A stretch of 64,000 bases of DNA. Origin: Massilia sp. HP4. GTDB taxonomy: Bacteria; Pseudomonadota; Gammaproteobacteria; Burkholderiales; Burkholderiaceae_D. Below are positions 53,101 through 62,909 of the stretch, one piece after another. The first letter of the stretch is position 1. Each line of letters begins with the position of its first letter. Below the pieces are notes generated by a model. The model had not been told where the DNA came from and made no database searches. It saw only the letters and a list, made by a program, of their open reading frames with translations. Where the stretch lies: the NCBI RefSeq assembly GCF_005222695.1, contig NZ_STGG01000051.1, positions 62,001-126,000 of the forward strand. The letters are read 5' to 3'. The translations under genes were made by a program, and so were the position numbers.

Positions 53101-54081
53101 TTATTTTGGCTTGAATGCCATCACGCGCTGCACCACGCAGAACACGAACAGCAGGCCGCCGATCACGATCCGGGTCCACCACGAGCTGAGGGTGCCGTCG
53201 AAGGCGATCAGGGTCTGGATGGTGCCCAGCACCAGCACGCCGGACAGCGCGCCGGCGATATAGCCGTAGCCGCCGGTGAGCAGCGTGCCGCCGATGACGA
53301 CGGCGGCGATTGCATCGAGCTCCGTGCCCTGGGCATGCAGGCCGTAGCCGGACAACATGTAGAACGCGAACAGCAGTCCCGCCAGCGAGGCGCAGAAGCC
53401 GCTGAAGGCATACACCAGGATCTTGGTGCGGCCGACCGACAGTCCCATCATGGCGGCCGACTGCTCGTTGCCGCCGACCGCATACACGGCGCGCCCAAAA
53501 CCGCTGTAGTGCGCGAGCCAGACCGCGAAGCCCAGCATGCCGAGCGCGATCAGGGCGCCGGGCGAGATGAAGCCGCCGAACAGGGCAATCTGCGTCTGCG
53601 ACATCGCCACGAACAGCGGATCCTCGATCGTGATCGATTCGATGCTGATCAGGTAGCACAGGCCGCGCGCCAGGAACATGCCGGCCAGCGTGACGATGAA
53701 GGGCTGCAGGCGAAAATAATGGATGACGGCGCCCATGCCGCCGCCGAAGGCGAAGCCCAGCGCCAGCACGGTCGCGATCACCGCCAGCGGCGGCCAGGCC
53801 GCCACCTGCAGCAGCCAGGCCGCGATCATGGTCGACAGCGCCAGCACCGCGCCGACCGACAGGTCGATCCCTCCGGACAGGATCACGAAACCCATGCCGA
53901 TCGCGATCACGAGCAGGAAGGCATTGTCGATCAGGAGGTTGAGCATCACCTGCAGCGACAGGAAGCCTTCGTACAGCGCGCCGCCGATCAGCAGCATGGC
54001 GGCCAGCAGGATCACCGTGACCATCGAGGTGAACGACGGGGCCCTGGACAGCCTGTGCAGCGTGCCGAAGACCGCGCTCAT
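53101..54081 (-). CDS. yjfF: Sugar ABC permease, YjfF-type
   Basis: 326 residues, eight to ten helices. RbsC/AraH-type permease of carbohydrate uptake transporter class 2 with the conserved GGIDLSVG and VGGNEQSAAMMGLSVGR coupling loop, and GGYGYIAGALSGVLVLG. Second permease of the YtfT/YjfF heterodimer. Start overlaps the stop of the YtfT gene by four bases. The arabinoside neighbours suggest arabinofuranose as cargo, whereas E. coli YtfQRT-YjfF takes up galactofuranose. Confidence 0.88.
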   Translation of the reverse strand: MSAVFGTLHRLSRAPSFTSMVTVILLAAMLLIGGALYEGFLSLQVMLNLLIDNAFLLVIAIGMGFVILSGGIDLSVGAVLALSTMIAAWLLQVAAWPPLAVIATVLALGFAFGGGMGAVIHYFRLQPFIVTLAGMFLARGLCYLISIESITIEDPLFVAMSQTQIALFGGFISPGALIALGMLGFAVWLAHYSGFGRAVYAVGGNEQSAAMMGLSVGRTKILVYAFSGFCASLAGLLFAFYMLSGYGLHAQGTELDAIAAVVIGGTLLTGGYGYIAGALSGVLVLGTIQTLIAFDGTLSSWWTRIVIGGLLFVFCVVQRVMAFKPK

Positions 54082-55136
54082 GCCGCCCTCCGCTTCACCA
54101 GGTTCTTGAACTGGTCGGACTGCGAAATGCAGACCAGGAACACGACGACCGACTTGACGACCATATTGACCTCGGGCGGCACGCCCAGCGAATAGATGGT
54201 GTAGGTGAGCGTCTGGATGATCAGCGCACCGATGATGGAACCGGCCAGGCTGAACTTGCCGCCGGCGAGCGAGGTACCGCCCAGCGTGACGGCCAGGATC
54301 GCGTCGAGTTCCAGCATCAGGCCGGCGTTGTTGGCGTCGGCGCTCTTGACGTTGGAGCTGATCATCAGGCCCGCCATGCCGGCGCAAGCCGCGGCGAACA
54401 CGTAGACGAACACGATCAGGGCCGCGGTGCGGATGCCGGCCAGGCGCGCGGCCACCGGATTGATGCCGACCGCCTGGATGAACAGTCCCAGCGCGGTATG
54501 GCGCAGCAGCAGCGCGGTGACGCCGAATACTGCCGCCACCACGAACAGCGCGAACGGCAGGCCGAACAGGTAGCCGCTGCCGAGGAAGAAGAACGGCTGG
54601 TAATAGACGGTGACGATCTGGCCGTCGGTCAGCAACTGGGCCAGGCCGCGGCCGGCCACCATCAGGATCAGGGTCGCGACGATCGGTTGCAGGCCCAGGC
54701 CGGCGACCAGCGCGCCATTCCACAGGCCGCACAGCAGCGCCGCGCCGAGGGCGGCGGCCATGGCGACCAGCATCGGCGTCTCTGCCAGGTAGACCGGCAC
54801 GCCGTCCTGGATCACCATCGTGCCGCCGATGAGCATCGAGGCCACGGTGCCGGACAGCGCCACCACGGCGCCGACCGAGATGTCGATGCCGCGCGTGGCG
54901 ATCACCAGCGTCATGCCGATCGCCGCCAGCATCAGGGGCGCGGCGCGGTTGACGATGTCGACCAGGGAGCCGTACAGGTGGCCGTCCTTGATCTCGAGGC
55001 GGAAGAAACCCGGGATCAACAGGAAGTCGATCAGCAGCAGCGCGGCCAGCGCGGCCAGGGGGCGGAACAGAGGATGGCCCAGGGCTTTCGAGACCAGCGA
55101 CTCGTTCGCGCCGGCCGTCAGTTCGGCGACCGTCAT
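54078..55136 (-). CDS. ytfT: Sugar ABC permease, YtfT-type
   Basis: 352 residues, nine or ten helices. GTRGIDISVGAVVAL equivalent (TRGIDISVGAVVALSG), VGINPVAARLAGIR and GGTSLAGGKFSLAGSIIGA are family marks of the first permease of YtfQRT-YjfF systems. Overlaps its ATPase gene by four bases. N-terminal 20 residues are cytoplasmic. Confidence 0.9.
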   Translation of the reverse strand: MTVAELTAGANESLVSKALGHPLFRPLAALAALLLIDFLLIPGFFRLEIKDGHLYGSLVDIVNRAAPLMLAAIGMTLVIATRGIDISVGAVVALSGTVASMLIGGTMVIQDGVPVYLAETPMLVAMAAALGAALLCGLWNGALVAGLGLQPIVATLILMVAGRGLAQLLTDGQIVTVYYQPFFFLGSGYLFGLPFALFVVAAVFGVTALLLRHTALGLFIQAVGINPVAARLAGIRTAALIVFVYVFAAACAGMAGLMISSNVKSADANNAGLMLELDAILAVTLGGTSLAGGKFSLAGSIIGALIIQTLTYTIYSLGVPPEVNMVVKSVVVFLVCISQSDQFKNLVKRRAA

Positions 55137-56656
55137 TGGCAGCTCTCCCCTGCGATCACGTGCAGCACCGAGCTGTCGTCCAGCTCACCGCGGCGGTATT
55201 CGCCGAAGGCCTTGCGGTCGCGCATGACGACGATGCGGTCGGAGACGCGCAGCACCTCGGGCAGTTCGGACGAGATGAACAGGATGGCCATGCCCTTGCG
55301 GCATAGCGTGGTGACGTAATCCATGATTTCCTGCTTTGCGCGCACATCGATGCCGCGCGTGGGTTCGTCGAGGATCATCAGCTTCGGCTCGGTGGCGAGC
55401 CAGCGCGCCAACAGCACTTTCTGCTGGTTGCCGCCCGAGAGCGTGCCGATCGGCGTGTCGATGCTCGCCGTCTTGATCCCCAGTTGTTTCACGTAATAGT
55501 CGGCCAGTTCCTGCTGGCGGCGCAGCGGGATGGCGCGCAGGATGCCCTGGCGTGCCTGCAGGGCAAGGATCAGGTTCTCGCGCACCGACAGGTCGAGGAT
55601 CGCGCCCTCGTGCTTGCGGTCTTCGGAGCAGAAGCCGATGCCTTCGCGGATCGCGTCGCGCGGCGTGGCGAAGATCCGCGCACGGCCGCCGATCTCGATC
55701 GCGCCATTGTCCGCCTTGTCGGCGCCGAACAGCAGGCGCGCGGTCTCGGTGCGGCCGGAACCGAGCAGGCCCGCAAGACCCAGCAGTTCGCCTTGCCTGA
55801 TCTCCAGGTCGAGCGGCGCCAGCACGCCGCGGCGCGCCAGTTGCCTGGTCCGCAGCAGGGTCGGGCCGGCCTGGTGGCCTTGTTCCATGCAGGTCTGGGG
55901 CGGCTCCAGGGTGTCGGCGGCGGCGCCGATCATCTTGTTCACCAGGGCCAGGCGCGACAGCTCGCCGCACAGGTACTCGCCCTCTCGCTCGCCGTTGCGC
56001 ATCACCGTGATGCGGTCCGAGATCGCATAGGTCTGCTCGAGGAAGTGGGTGACGAACAGGATCGCCATGCCCTGTTCGCGCAGCTTGCGCAGCACCGAGA
56101 ACAGCAGTTGCACTTCGGCCTCGTCGAGGCTGGAGGTCGGCTCGTCCAGGATCAGCACCTTGGCCGAGATATTCAGGGCGCGGGCGATCGCCACCATCTG
56201 CTGGATCGCCAGCGGGTAGCTGGCCAGCGGCTGAGTGACGTCGATATCCACCTGCAGGCGCGACAGGAGTGCGTGCGACAGGCGGCGCATCGTGCGCCAA
56301 TCGATCATGCCGAAGCGGCGCGGATAGCGGCCGATATGGATGTTCTCGGCGACCGACAGGTTCGGGCACAGGTTCACTTCCTGGTACACCGTGCTGATGC
56401 CGAGGTCCTGGGCGTGCTGGGTCGAACGCGGCGCGATCGCCTCGCCCCCCAGCACGATGCTGCCGCGCTCGGGCTGGTAGACCCCGGTCAGCACCTTGAT
56501 CAGGGTGGACTTGCCGGCGCCGTTCTGGCCCATCAGGGTATGGACTTCGCCCGCATACAGACGCAGGCCCGCGTCCGACAGCGCCTTTACGCCGGGGAAT
56601 AGCTTATGGATGCCGGTCACTTCAAGCACCGGCACCTTGTTCGTCGAGGCGAGCAT
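55133..56656 (-). CDS. ytfR: Sugar ABC ATPase, YtfR-type (two cassettes)
   Basis: 507 residues with two ATPase cassettes as in RbsA/AraG. First Walker A GQNGAGKST (about residue 44), Walker B ILDEPTSSLD, and a degenerate signature in the first half (PLAIQQMVAIARAL). Second cassette: LLGSGRTETARL (degenerate Walker A), signature LSGGNQQKVLLARWLA and Walker B LMILDEPTRGID. Start MLASTNKVPV chosen at 56654-56656; seven bases after the binding-protein gene. It drives the two permeases. Confidence 0.93.
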   Translation of the reverse strand: MLASTNKVPVLEVTGIHKLFPGVKALSDAGLRLYAGEVHTLMGQNGAGKSTLIKVLTGVYQPERGSIVLGGEAIAPRSTQHAQDLGISTVYQEVNLCPNLSVAENIHIGRYPRRFGMIDWRTMRRLSHALLSRLQVDIDVTQPLASYPLAIQQMVAIARALNISAKVLILDEPTSSLDEAEVQLLFSVLRKLREQGMAILFVTHFLEQTYAISDRITVMRNGEREGEYLCGELSRLALVNKMIGAAADTLEPPQTCMEQGHQAGPTLLRTRQLARRGVLAPLDLEIRQGELLGLAGLLGSGRTETARLLFGADKADNGAIEIGGRARIFATPRDAIREGIGFCSEDRKHEGAILDLSVRENLILALQARQGILRAIPLRRQQELADYYVKQLGIKTASIDTPIGTLSGGNQQKVLLARWLATEPKLMILDEPTRGIDVRAKQEIMDYVTTLCRKGMAILFISSELPEVLRVSDRIVVMRDRKAFGEYRRGELDDSSVLHVIAGESCQ

Positions 56657-56663
56657 GGCCGCC

Positions 56664-57623
56664 TCAGTATTTACGGTTCGGGAATTCCTTGGCTGCGACT
56701 TCGGCCGGGAAGACACCTTCGTTGACCACGATGCGTTTCGGGACCGGCTTGCCGGCCATGACCGCCTTGGCCGCTTCCATCAGCTGCGGGCCGAGCAGCG
56801 GGTTGCATTCGACGGTCACGTTGAGCTTACCCTGCAGCATGGCCTCGAAGGCGCCGCGCACACCGTCGATCGACACGACCAGGATGTCCTTGCCCGGCTT
56901 GAAGCCGGCTTCCTCGATCGCCTGGATGGCGCCAATGGCCATGTCGTCGTTGTGCGCATACAGCACGGTAATGTTCTTGCCTTCGGACTTGAGGAAGGCT
57001 TCCATCACCTCTTTACCCTTGGCGCGGGTGAAGTCGCCCGTCTGGGAGCGAATGATCTTGAGCCTTGGTTCGGTCTTCATCACCTCGGCGAAGCCGGCCT
57101 TGCGGTCGAGCGCCGGGGCCGAGCCCACGGTGCCCTGCAGTTCGACGATATTGTAGGCGCGGTTCGGGTTCTTCTTCGCATGCTCGACCAGCCAGTGCGC
57201 GGCGCGGCGGCCCTCTTCCACGAAGTCCGATCCGAGCAGCGTGACATACAGCGACTGGTCGCTCACTTTCACCGCGCGGTCGGTCAGGATGACCGGAATA
57301 TTGGCGCGCTTGGCTTCGCGCAGCACGGTGTCCCAGCCCGACTCGACGACCGGCGAGAAGGCGATGATGTCGACGCGCTGGGCGATGAAGGAGCGGATCG
57401 CCTTGACCTGGTTTTCCTGGCGCTGCTGGGCGTCGGCAAATTTGAGGTTGACGCCGGCCTTCCGGGCGGCGTCCTTGATCGAGGCGGTGTTCGCGGTGCG
57501 CCATTCGCTTTCGGCGCCGACTTGCGAGAAGCCGATGGTCAGGGGCTTGGCGGCCAAGGCGGTGGACGGCGCGATTGCGGCGAACACGGCTGCGCCCAGG
57601 AGGTTCCTGCGGGTGAGTCTCAT
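56664..57623 (-). CDS. ytfQ: Periplasmic sugar-binding protein, YtfQ-type
   Basis: 319 residues. Signal peptide with twin-arginine-like MRLTRRNLLGAAVFAA. Mature part aligns closely with E. coli YtfQ: LTIGFSQVGAESEWRTANT, ADAQQRQENQVKAIRSFIAQ, NIVELQGTVGSAPALDRKAG, IIRSQTGDFTRAKGKEVME, LYAHNDDMAIGAIQAIEEAG. The binding cleft residues of YtfQ appear kept, which suggests a furanose sugar, L-arabinofuranose or galactofuranose. RBS GGAGACAAGTG. First gene of the transporter operon. Confidence 0.93.
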   Translation of the reverse strand: MRLTRRNLLGAAVFAAIAPSTALAAKPLTIGFSQVGAESEWRTANTASIKDAARKAGVNLKFADAQQRQENQVKAIRSFIAQRVDIIAFSPVVESGWDTVLREAKRANIPVILTDRAVKVSDQSLYVTLLGSDFVEEGRRAAHWLVEHAKKNPNRAYNIVELQGTVGSAPALDRKAGFAEVMKTEPRLKIIRSQTGDFTRAKGKEVMEAFLKSEGKNITVLYAHNDDMAIGAIQAIEEAGFKPGKDILVVSIDGVRGAFEAMLQGKLNVTVECNPLLGPQLMEAAKAVMAGKPVPKRIVVNEGVFPAEVAAKEFPNRKY

Positions 57624-57732
57624 CACTTGTCTCCAGTATTGTTGTTCTGCAATCCTAGGCCAAAGTGAGATACTGTTCCAATCACTTTTTTTCAGTCTTT
57701 GATATTTTTTTTGGTATCGACACTGGGCTGGC

Positions 57733-57766
57733 GGCTCGTCATCTGGTTCGTTCCACATGACGAGCC
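57733..57766. terminator. Hairpin between GH127 and transporter genes
   Basis: GGCTCGTCAT / ATGACGAGCC, perfect 10-bp stem with 14-base loop. It has no T-run on the minus strand side. It may slow transcription or protect mRNA ends between the glycosidase and transporter parts of a single long operon. Confidence 0.5.
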
Positions 57767-57773
57767 ACCGAAC

Positions 57774-60134
57774 CTACCGCAACAGCCGCAGCCCGTACAG
57801 GCCGCCCGCGACCGATCCGGGTTTCGCCACGAAGCGTACGCTCATCTTGCCCTGTGCGGCCTTGCGCACCGCCTCGGGAATCGGAAAGTCGATCGTATAG
57901 ACCTCGTCCCCGGCATCGGCGGTCAACGTCACTTCCGCCAGCACCTTCCCATTGATCAGGATATCGAAGCGCCGCCCCGCATCCGCCCTGGCAAACGCCA
58001 GCCGCAACACCCTGGCCTCGCCCTTCGGATCGGTCAACTCGTAGCTGAACCACTTGCTCGCATGGCGCCAGTGCCGGCCATTGTTGATGCCGGCATCGAC
58101 CCCCTCCCCCTTGAAGAAGTGATCCGACTCCGGCTGCTGCTCGCCCGGCGCCACCCTGTCGATGGTGCGGGCGTCGAGCGCGATCCGGTCCGCCTCGCGC
58201 GCCGCGTTCCCGGCCTGCAGCGCCTTCAGGCCGCCCGGCGTAGAATGCTGCCAGTACATCGTATAGCGCGATTCATGCAGGCGGAAGAAGGGAATGAACT
58301 CGGTGCGCGGCCCATCCGCCCCATGCACCAGGTTCGCCGCAGTGAAGGTCAATGGCTTGCCGGCCACCGGCTTGAACTTCGCGATGAAGTCCTTCGAGTC
58401 GCTGACAAACATCGGCGCCGACTCCAGCGGACACATCGGTCCCGAGGCGATATGCCCCATGCGCGAGTCGTCGGCCAGGTAGTTCAGCTTCTCGTCACCG
58501 GGCATGCGCGTCTTCGCCGCCAGCACCACCGGCCCGTGCAGCACGGCGTAGTAGTTCGACTTGCCCGGCATCTGTTCCAGGTGCGTGGTCATCGGCAACC
58601 GCAGGTCGACCCGGTCGCCCTTTTTCCAGGTGCGCTCGACGGTCGCATAGCCGCCGGGCCGGGCGTCGACGGTAATCGCCTTGCCGTTGACCTTGACCTC
58701 CATGCGGCCCGGCGGCACCCATGCCGGGTAGCGGATCTTCATCGCGAACCGGCCTTCGCCATCGATCGTCAGGCGCGTTGTGTCCGTATCCGGGAAAGTG
58801 GTCGCCTGGGTGATCGTGACGCCCTTGTCCTTCCAGTTCAGCGTGGAGGCGACGAACAGGTTGACGAACAGCGTGTCCTTCTCGTGCGCGTAGATGAACT
58901 CACCGTATTTGGCGTGGCTCTCGATGCCCGAGCCGACGCAGCACCACATGCCATCGTCCACCTGCGAATACACGCGGTAGTGGTTCGGGCGCATCGGCGT
59001 GAAGTAGACGAAGCCGCCCTGCGGGCGCTGCGACGACAGGATGTGGTTGTACAGCGCGCGTTCGTAGTAGTCCCCATAACTGCCCTTCTGCTCCGACTGG
59101 AACAGCATCCGGGTCAACTTCAGCATATTGTAGGTGTTGCAGGTCTCGGGCCCTTCGACCTCGTGGACCATGGGGTCGAAATCGTCGTGACTGTGGAAGT
59201 GCTCCTTGACGCTGTTGCCGCCGATGGCCACCGAGCGCTTGTCGACCACCGTCTGCCAGAAGAATTTTGCAGCCTCACCCATGTCCTGGCGCCCGGTCGC
59301 ATCGTGAATGCGCTTGAAGCCGATCACCTTCGGGATCTGGGTATTCGCATGCAGGCCCGTCAACCGGTCCTGCTTGTCCGCCAGCGGCTGCAGGATGGCC
59401 TGGTGCGAGAACGCCAGCGCCAGGTCGAGGTATTTGCGTTCGCCCGTCATCTCGGCCACGTCGACGAACACCTCGTTCATGCCGCCATGCTCGCTGCGCA
59501 GCATGGTCTGCATCTGCTCGGGCGACAGCTTCGACGTCAAGGCCAGGGCCCAGTCGGATAACTGGACCAGCATGACCTTCGCATCCTCGTTGCCGGCATG
59601 GCGCCAGGCGTCGCGCAGCCCGGCGTAGACCTTGTGCAGGTTATACCAGGGCACCCACTTGCCGTTGACCGAGAAGTTGTCGGCCTCGAGCTTGCCGGCG
59701 GCGACGTCGCGCCATGCCTGGCGTCCGCCGGGGATGCCGCCGATATAGCCGTCGCCATTGGCCTGCTGCGCGCGCTTGAGCTCCCCAACGAAGTAGTTCA
59801 GGCGGCGCAGGGACTCGGCGTCGCCGGTCGAGGCATACATCAATGCCAGCGCCGACAGGTAGTGGCCGCCCATATGGCCATCGAGCCCGGTCGACTCCCA
59901 GTTGCCGTAGCTGGGCTGGCGCGGCGGCAGGCCAGCCTCGCGCAGGAACGGCGCCAGGAGGCGATCGGGCTCCATCGCCATCAGGTAGTTCAGGTTGGTG
60001 GTCTGGGCGTCGAGGAAGGGACCGGCGCCCAGACGCACGTCCGACAGCGGGAAGGTGTGGGCCGACTGCGCATCGGCCGCCTGCGCCCAGGCGCTGGCGA
60101 CCATCAGGGACAGGAGCGCGATGCCTGTCTTCAT
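57774..60134 (-). CDS. Secreted GH127 beta-L-arabinofuranosidase
   Basis: 786 residues with signal peptide to AQAADA. DUF1680/GH127 family: catalytic zinc-cysteine centre Glu330, Cys332 (VEGPETCNTYNML), Cys398 and Cys399 (DGMWCCVGSGIE), matching the spacing of Bifidobacterium HypBA1 residues. It should remove beta-L-arabinofuranose, the form found on hydroxyproline-rich plant glycoproteins and some pectins. Overlaps by four bases the end of the GH43 gene before it. Confidence 0.93.
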   Translation of the reverse strand: MKTGIALLSLMVASAWAQAADAQSAHTFPLSDVRLGAGPFLDAQTTNLNYLMAMEPDRLLAPFLREAGLPPRQPSYGNWESTGLDGHMGGHYLSALALMYASTGDAESLRRLNYFVGELKRAQQANGDGYIGGIPGGRQAWRDVAAGKLEADNFSVNGKWVPWYNLHKVYAGLRDAWRHAGNEDAKVMLVQLSDWALALTSKLSPEQMQTMLRSEHGGMNEVFVDVAEMTGERKYLDLALAFSHQAILQPLADKQDRLTGLHANTQIPKVIGFKRIHDATGRQDMGEAAKFFWQTVVDKRSVAIGGNSVKEHFHSHDDFDPMVHEVEGPETCNTYNMLKLTRMLFQSEQKGSYGDYYERALYNHILSSQRPQGGFVYFTPMRPNHYRVYSQVDDGMWCCVGSGIESHAKYGEFIYAHEKDTLFVNLFVASTLNWKDKGVTITQATTFPDTDTTRLTIDGEGRFAMKIRYPAWVPPGRMEVKVNGKAITVDARPGGYATVERTWKKGDRVDLRLPMTTHLEQMPGKSNYYAVLHGPVVLAAKTRMPGDEKLNYLADDSRMGHIASGPMCPLESAPMFVSDSKDFIAKFKPVAGKPLTFTAANLVHGADGPRTEFIPFFRLHESRYTMYWQHSTPGGLKALQAGNAAREADRIALDARTIDRVAPGEQQPESDHFFKGEGVDAGINNGRHWRHASKWFSYELTDPKGEARVLRLAFARADAGRRFDILINGKVLAEVTLTADAGDEVYTIDFPIPEAVRKAAQGKMSVRFVAKPGSVAGGLYGLRLLR

Positions 60135-61150
60135 TTCAGCAGGGCGCTCTGGTAGCGGTTCAGGTCCTTCTGGTCCGTCACCGGCCAGCCGTCCCTGTCC
60201 CACTTCATCTCGAGCACCTTCAGCTTCTGCCTGTACTGGTCGGCGCTTTCGTAGGCATGCAACACCATATAGTCCTTGCCATCGAAGGTGTAGGCGCTGT
60301 TGTGGCCCAATCCGCCCCAGTCCTTGTCGCCCTGGATCACGATCGAACCGCCGCCCTTGGCCATGTCCACGCCGTTACGGTCGAGGTAAGGCCCCTTGAC
60401 CGACTTCGACCTGCCGACGACCACTTTATAGGTGCTGTCCTTGCCCTTGCAGCACAGGTCCCATGACGCGAACAGGTAATACCAGCCGTTCTTGGGGAAG
60501 ATGAAAGGCGCCTCGATCTGCGCCGGCGCGGCCTCTTCATCCGGCGTGAAGGCCGGACGCTCGCGGCGCGCGATCGTATACCACTCCTGCGGCTCGGCCA
60601 GTTTGGTGCGGCTGGCGTCGAGCTTGACCAGTTTCAGCCCGCCCCAGAACGAGCCGAACGACATCCACGGCGTGCCCTGCTCGTCGTCGATGACGTGCGA
60701 GTCGATCGCATTCCACAGGTCACGGCCCGGGATCGACTGCACGACCATGCCCGCATCTTCCCACTTGTAGTCGGGCGAGCGCGGATCGAGCGTCCGGTTG
60801 ACGGTGACGCCGATGGCCGAGGTGTTCTTGCCGAAGCCCGACACCGAATAATACAGGTAGTACTTGCCGTCGTGGTGGTAGATGTCCGGCGCCCAGACGT
60901 GGTCGTTGAAGGTCGGCGCCGCCTTTTTCGCCCAGGTCGGCTCGCCCTTGAAGACGCGGCCTTCCGGCTTCCATGTTTTCAGGTCGCTCGAGCTGTAGAA
61001 GGTGATGCCGGGACCGGTGCTGTACAGGTAGTAGCGGTCCTTCTCCTTCGCCATGACCGGGTCGTGCACGCCGACCTGGGCGGCGGATGCCGCCCCGGAC
61101 AGCGCGGCCGACACCGCCATCGCGAATGCGATTGCGCGTGCGGCCTTCAT
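60131..61150 (-). CDS. Secreted GH43 endo-arabinanase-type enzyme
   Basis: 339 residues; signal peptide to ASAAQ. Propeller with Asp30 (VGVHDPVMAKE), Asp150 (NAIDSHVIDDEQG) and Glu213 (QIEAPFIFPKNGWYYLF), as in arabinan endo-1,5-alpha-L-arabinosidases. Cuts linear arabinan outside the inner membrane. Start ATG adjoins the GH51 stop (TAAATG). Second gene of the GH51-GH43-GH127 set. Confidence 0.92.
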   Translation of the reverse strand: MKAARAIAFAMAVSAALSGAASAAQVGVHDPVMAKEKDRYYLYSTGPGITFYSSSDLKTWKPEGRVFKGEPTWAKKAAPTFNDHVWAPDIYHHDGKYYLYYSVSGFGKNTSAIGVTVNRTLDPRSPDYKWEDAGMVVQSIPGRDLWNAIDSHVIDDEQGTPWMSFGSFWGGLKLVKLDASRTKLAEPQEWYTIARRERPAFTPDEEAAPAQIEAPFIFPKNGWYYLFASWDLCCKGKDSTYKVVVGRSKSVKGPYLDRNGVDMAKGGGSIVIQGDKDWGGLGHNSAYTFDGKDYMVLHAYESADQYRQKLKVLEMKWDRDGWPVTDQKDLNRYQSALLK

Positions 61151-62698
61151 TTACGCCTCGACTGCCAAGACCATCACGCCCTTGGCCGGGACCTTGATCG
61201 TCAGCTTGCCGTCGACCGCCTTCGCGCTGAACGGCGCCGGCTTGACCGCCTGCGGCTGCTCGAAGGTGTTATGGGCGTCCATCTTCTCGGCCGTCAGCAC
61301 CTGGCCCGACACGCTGCCCACGTTCAGGCCGGCCACATTGATCGCGACGTCGCTGGCGCGGGTCGGATGGGTATTGACCAGGGCGACATACACCTTGCCG
61401 TCCCTGGCGCGCGCCGCGGTGGCGCTGATGCCCGGCACCGACTTGCCCTTGCTCGAGTAGGCCACGTCGTTGTCGACCGCCACCGGCAGCGAGGTCGCGT
61501 CCTGGAACGGGATATACATCTTGTAGGCGTGGTAGGTCGGCGTCAGCAGCATCTTGTCCTTGTCGGTGATGATCATCGCCTGCAGGACGTTGACCATCTG
61601 CGCGATATTCGTCATGCGCACGCGCTCGGCGTACTCGTGGAAGATGTTGAAGTTCAAGGCCGCCACGACCGCGTCGCGGATGGTGTTACGCTGGAACAGG
61701 AAGCCCGGATTGGTGCCCTCTTCCACGTCGTACCATGTACCCCATTCGTCGACATAGAAACCGATTTTCTTCTCGGGATCGTTCTTGTCGAGGATGGCGA
61801 TGTTCTGCTTGATGTGCTGGTCCATGCGCAGGGTCTGCTGCATGGTCGAGAACCATTCCGACTCCGGGAAGCCGGTGGCGGCGCCCTTCTTCTCCCACAC
61901 GCCGGTCGGCAAGGTGTAGTAGTGGTAGCTGATGCCGTCGGTACCGCGCGCCGCTTCGCGGCTCAATACTTCGGTCCACTTGGTATCGTTGTCGTTGCCG
62001 CCGCTGGCGATCATCTTCGGCCGCGCGTCCGGCGGCGTCTTCAGGAAGGTCGCGTAGTGATTGTACAGGTGGGCATAGTATTCCGGCTTCATATTGCCGC
62101 CGCAGCCCCAGGCTTCGTTGCCGATGCCGAAATAGGCAACCTTGTACGGCTCCTTGCGGCCGTTCTTGCGGCGCAGTTCGGCCAGGGTCGACTTGGTGTC
62201 CGACGTCATGTACTCGAGCCACTCGGCCATCTCTTGCGGAGTGCCCGAGCCGAGGTTGCCGTTGATATAGGCTTCGGTGCCGAGCAGTTCGACCAGGTCG
62301 AAGAATTCATGGGTGCCGACCGCGTTGTCCTCGGCCACGCCGCCCCAGTGGGTATTGACCTTGACCGGACGCTTGTTGCGCGCGCCGATACCGTCGCGCC
62401 AGTGGTATTCGTCGGCAAAGCACCCGCCCGGCCAGCGCACCAGCGGCACCTTCAGTTCCTTCAACGCACCGATCACGTCATTGCGCCAGCCGCGGGTATT
62501 CGGGATCTTCGAGTTCGGGCCGACCCACATGCCCTCGTAGATGCCGGTGCCGAGGTGTTCGGCGAACTGGCCGTAGACGTTCTTGTTGATGACCGGGCCG
62601 GGCTTGGTGGTATCGATCGACACGCTGACCTGGGCCAATGCCAGCGCTGGCAGGGCGGCAAGGCTGCATGCGAGGACGAGGGGCTTGAATACTTTCAC
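61151..62698 (-). CDS. Secreted GH51 alpha-L-arabinofuranosidase
   Basis: 515 residues from a GTG start (62696-62698) preceded by CAGGAGACAAT. Signal peptide (MKVFKPLVLACSLAALPAL) to ALAQ. TIM barrel with acid/base Glu195 in IGNEAWGCGG and nucleophile Glu318 in YVDEWGTWYD; the C-terminal beta-sandwich is present. Removes terminal alpha-L-arabinofuranose from arabinan or arabinoxylan. Most GH51 enzymes are cytoplasmic; this one is exported, like some Bacteroidota ones. Confidence 0.93.
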   Translation of the reverse strand: MKVFKPLVLACSLAALPALALAQVSVSIDTTKPGPVINKNVYGQFAEHLGTGIYEGMWVGPNSKIPNTRGWRNDVIGALKELKVPLVRWPGGCFADEYHWRDGIGARNKRPVKVNTHWGGVAEDNAVGTHEFFDLVELLGTEAYINGNLGSGTPQEMAEWLEYMTSDTKSTLAELRRKNGRKEPYKVAYFGIGNEAWGCGGNMKPEYYAHLYNHYATFLKTPPDARPKMIASGGNDNDTKWTEVLSREAARGTDGISYHYYTLPTGVWEKKGAATGFPESEWFSTMQQTLRMDQHIKQNIAILDKNDPEKKIGFYVDEWGTWYDVEEGTNPGFLFQRNTIRDAVVAALNFNIFHEYAERVRMTNIAQMVNVLQAMIITDKDKMLLTPTYHAYKMYIPFQDATSLPVAVDNDVAYSSKGKSVPGISATAARARDGKVYVALVNTHPTRASDVAINVAGLNVGSVSGQVLTAEKMDAHNTFEQPQAVKPAPFSAKAVDGKLTIKVPAKGVMVLAVEA

Positions 62699-62909
62699 TA
62701 TTGTCTCCTGTTTTATGATGAGTTTTACTTGAACACTGCGACAACGACGCGCGGCTGGACCCAAGACCGTCATGCCAGCACGGCCGGGTACCCAGGTTGA
62801 CTTGATGAGCAAGCGAACCTGGATCCACGCGCGACCGGTGCAGCCTTCGCGGGAACGACCTGGTTCTGGTGAGCGGAACCTCGTGCGTGGATGGGTTCCG
62901 CGCAGGCGA
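62699..62909. other. Intergenic region with inverted repeats upstream of GH51
   Basis: No gene. CCAGGTT-17-AACCTGG (62792-62822) and GGAACC...GGTTCC (about 62876-62900) make hairpins; parts like TTCGCGGGAACGACC recall degenerate dispersed extragenic repeats. The promoter of the GH51-GH43-GH127 set, if separate, should be in the AT-richer part 62699-62745. Confidence 0.45.
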
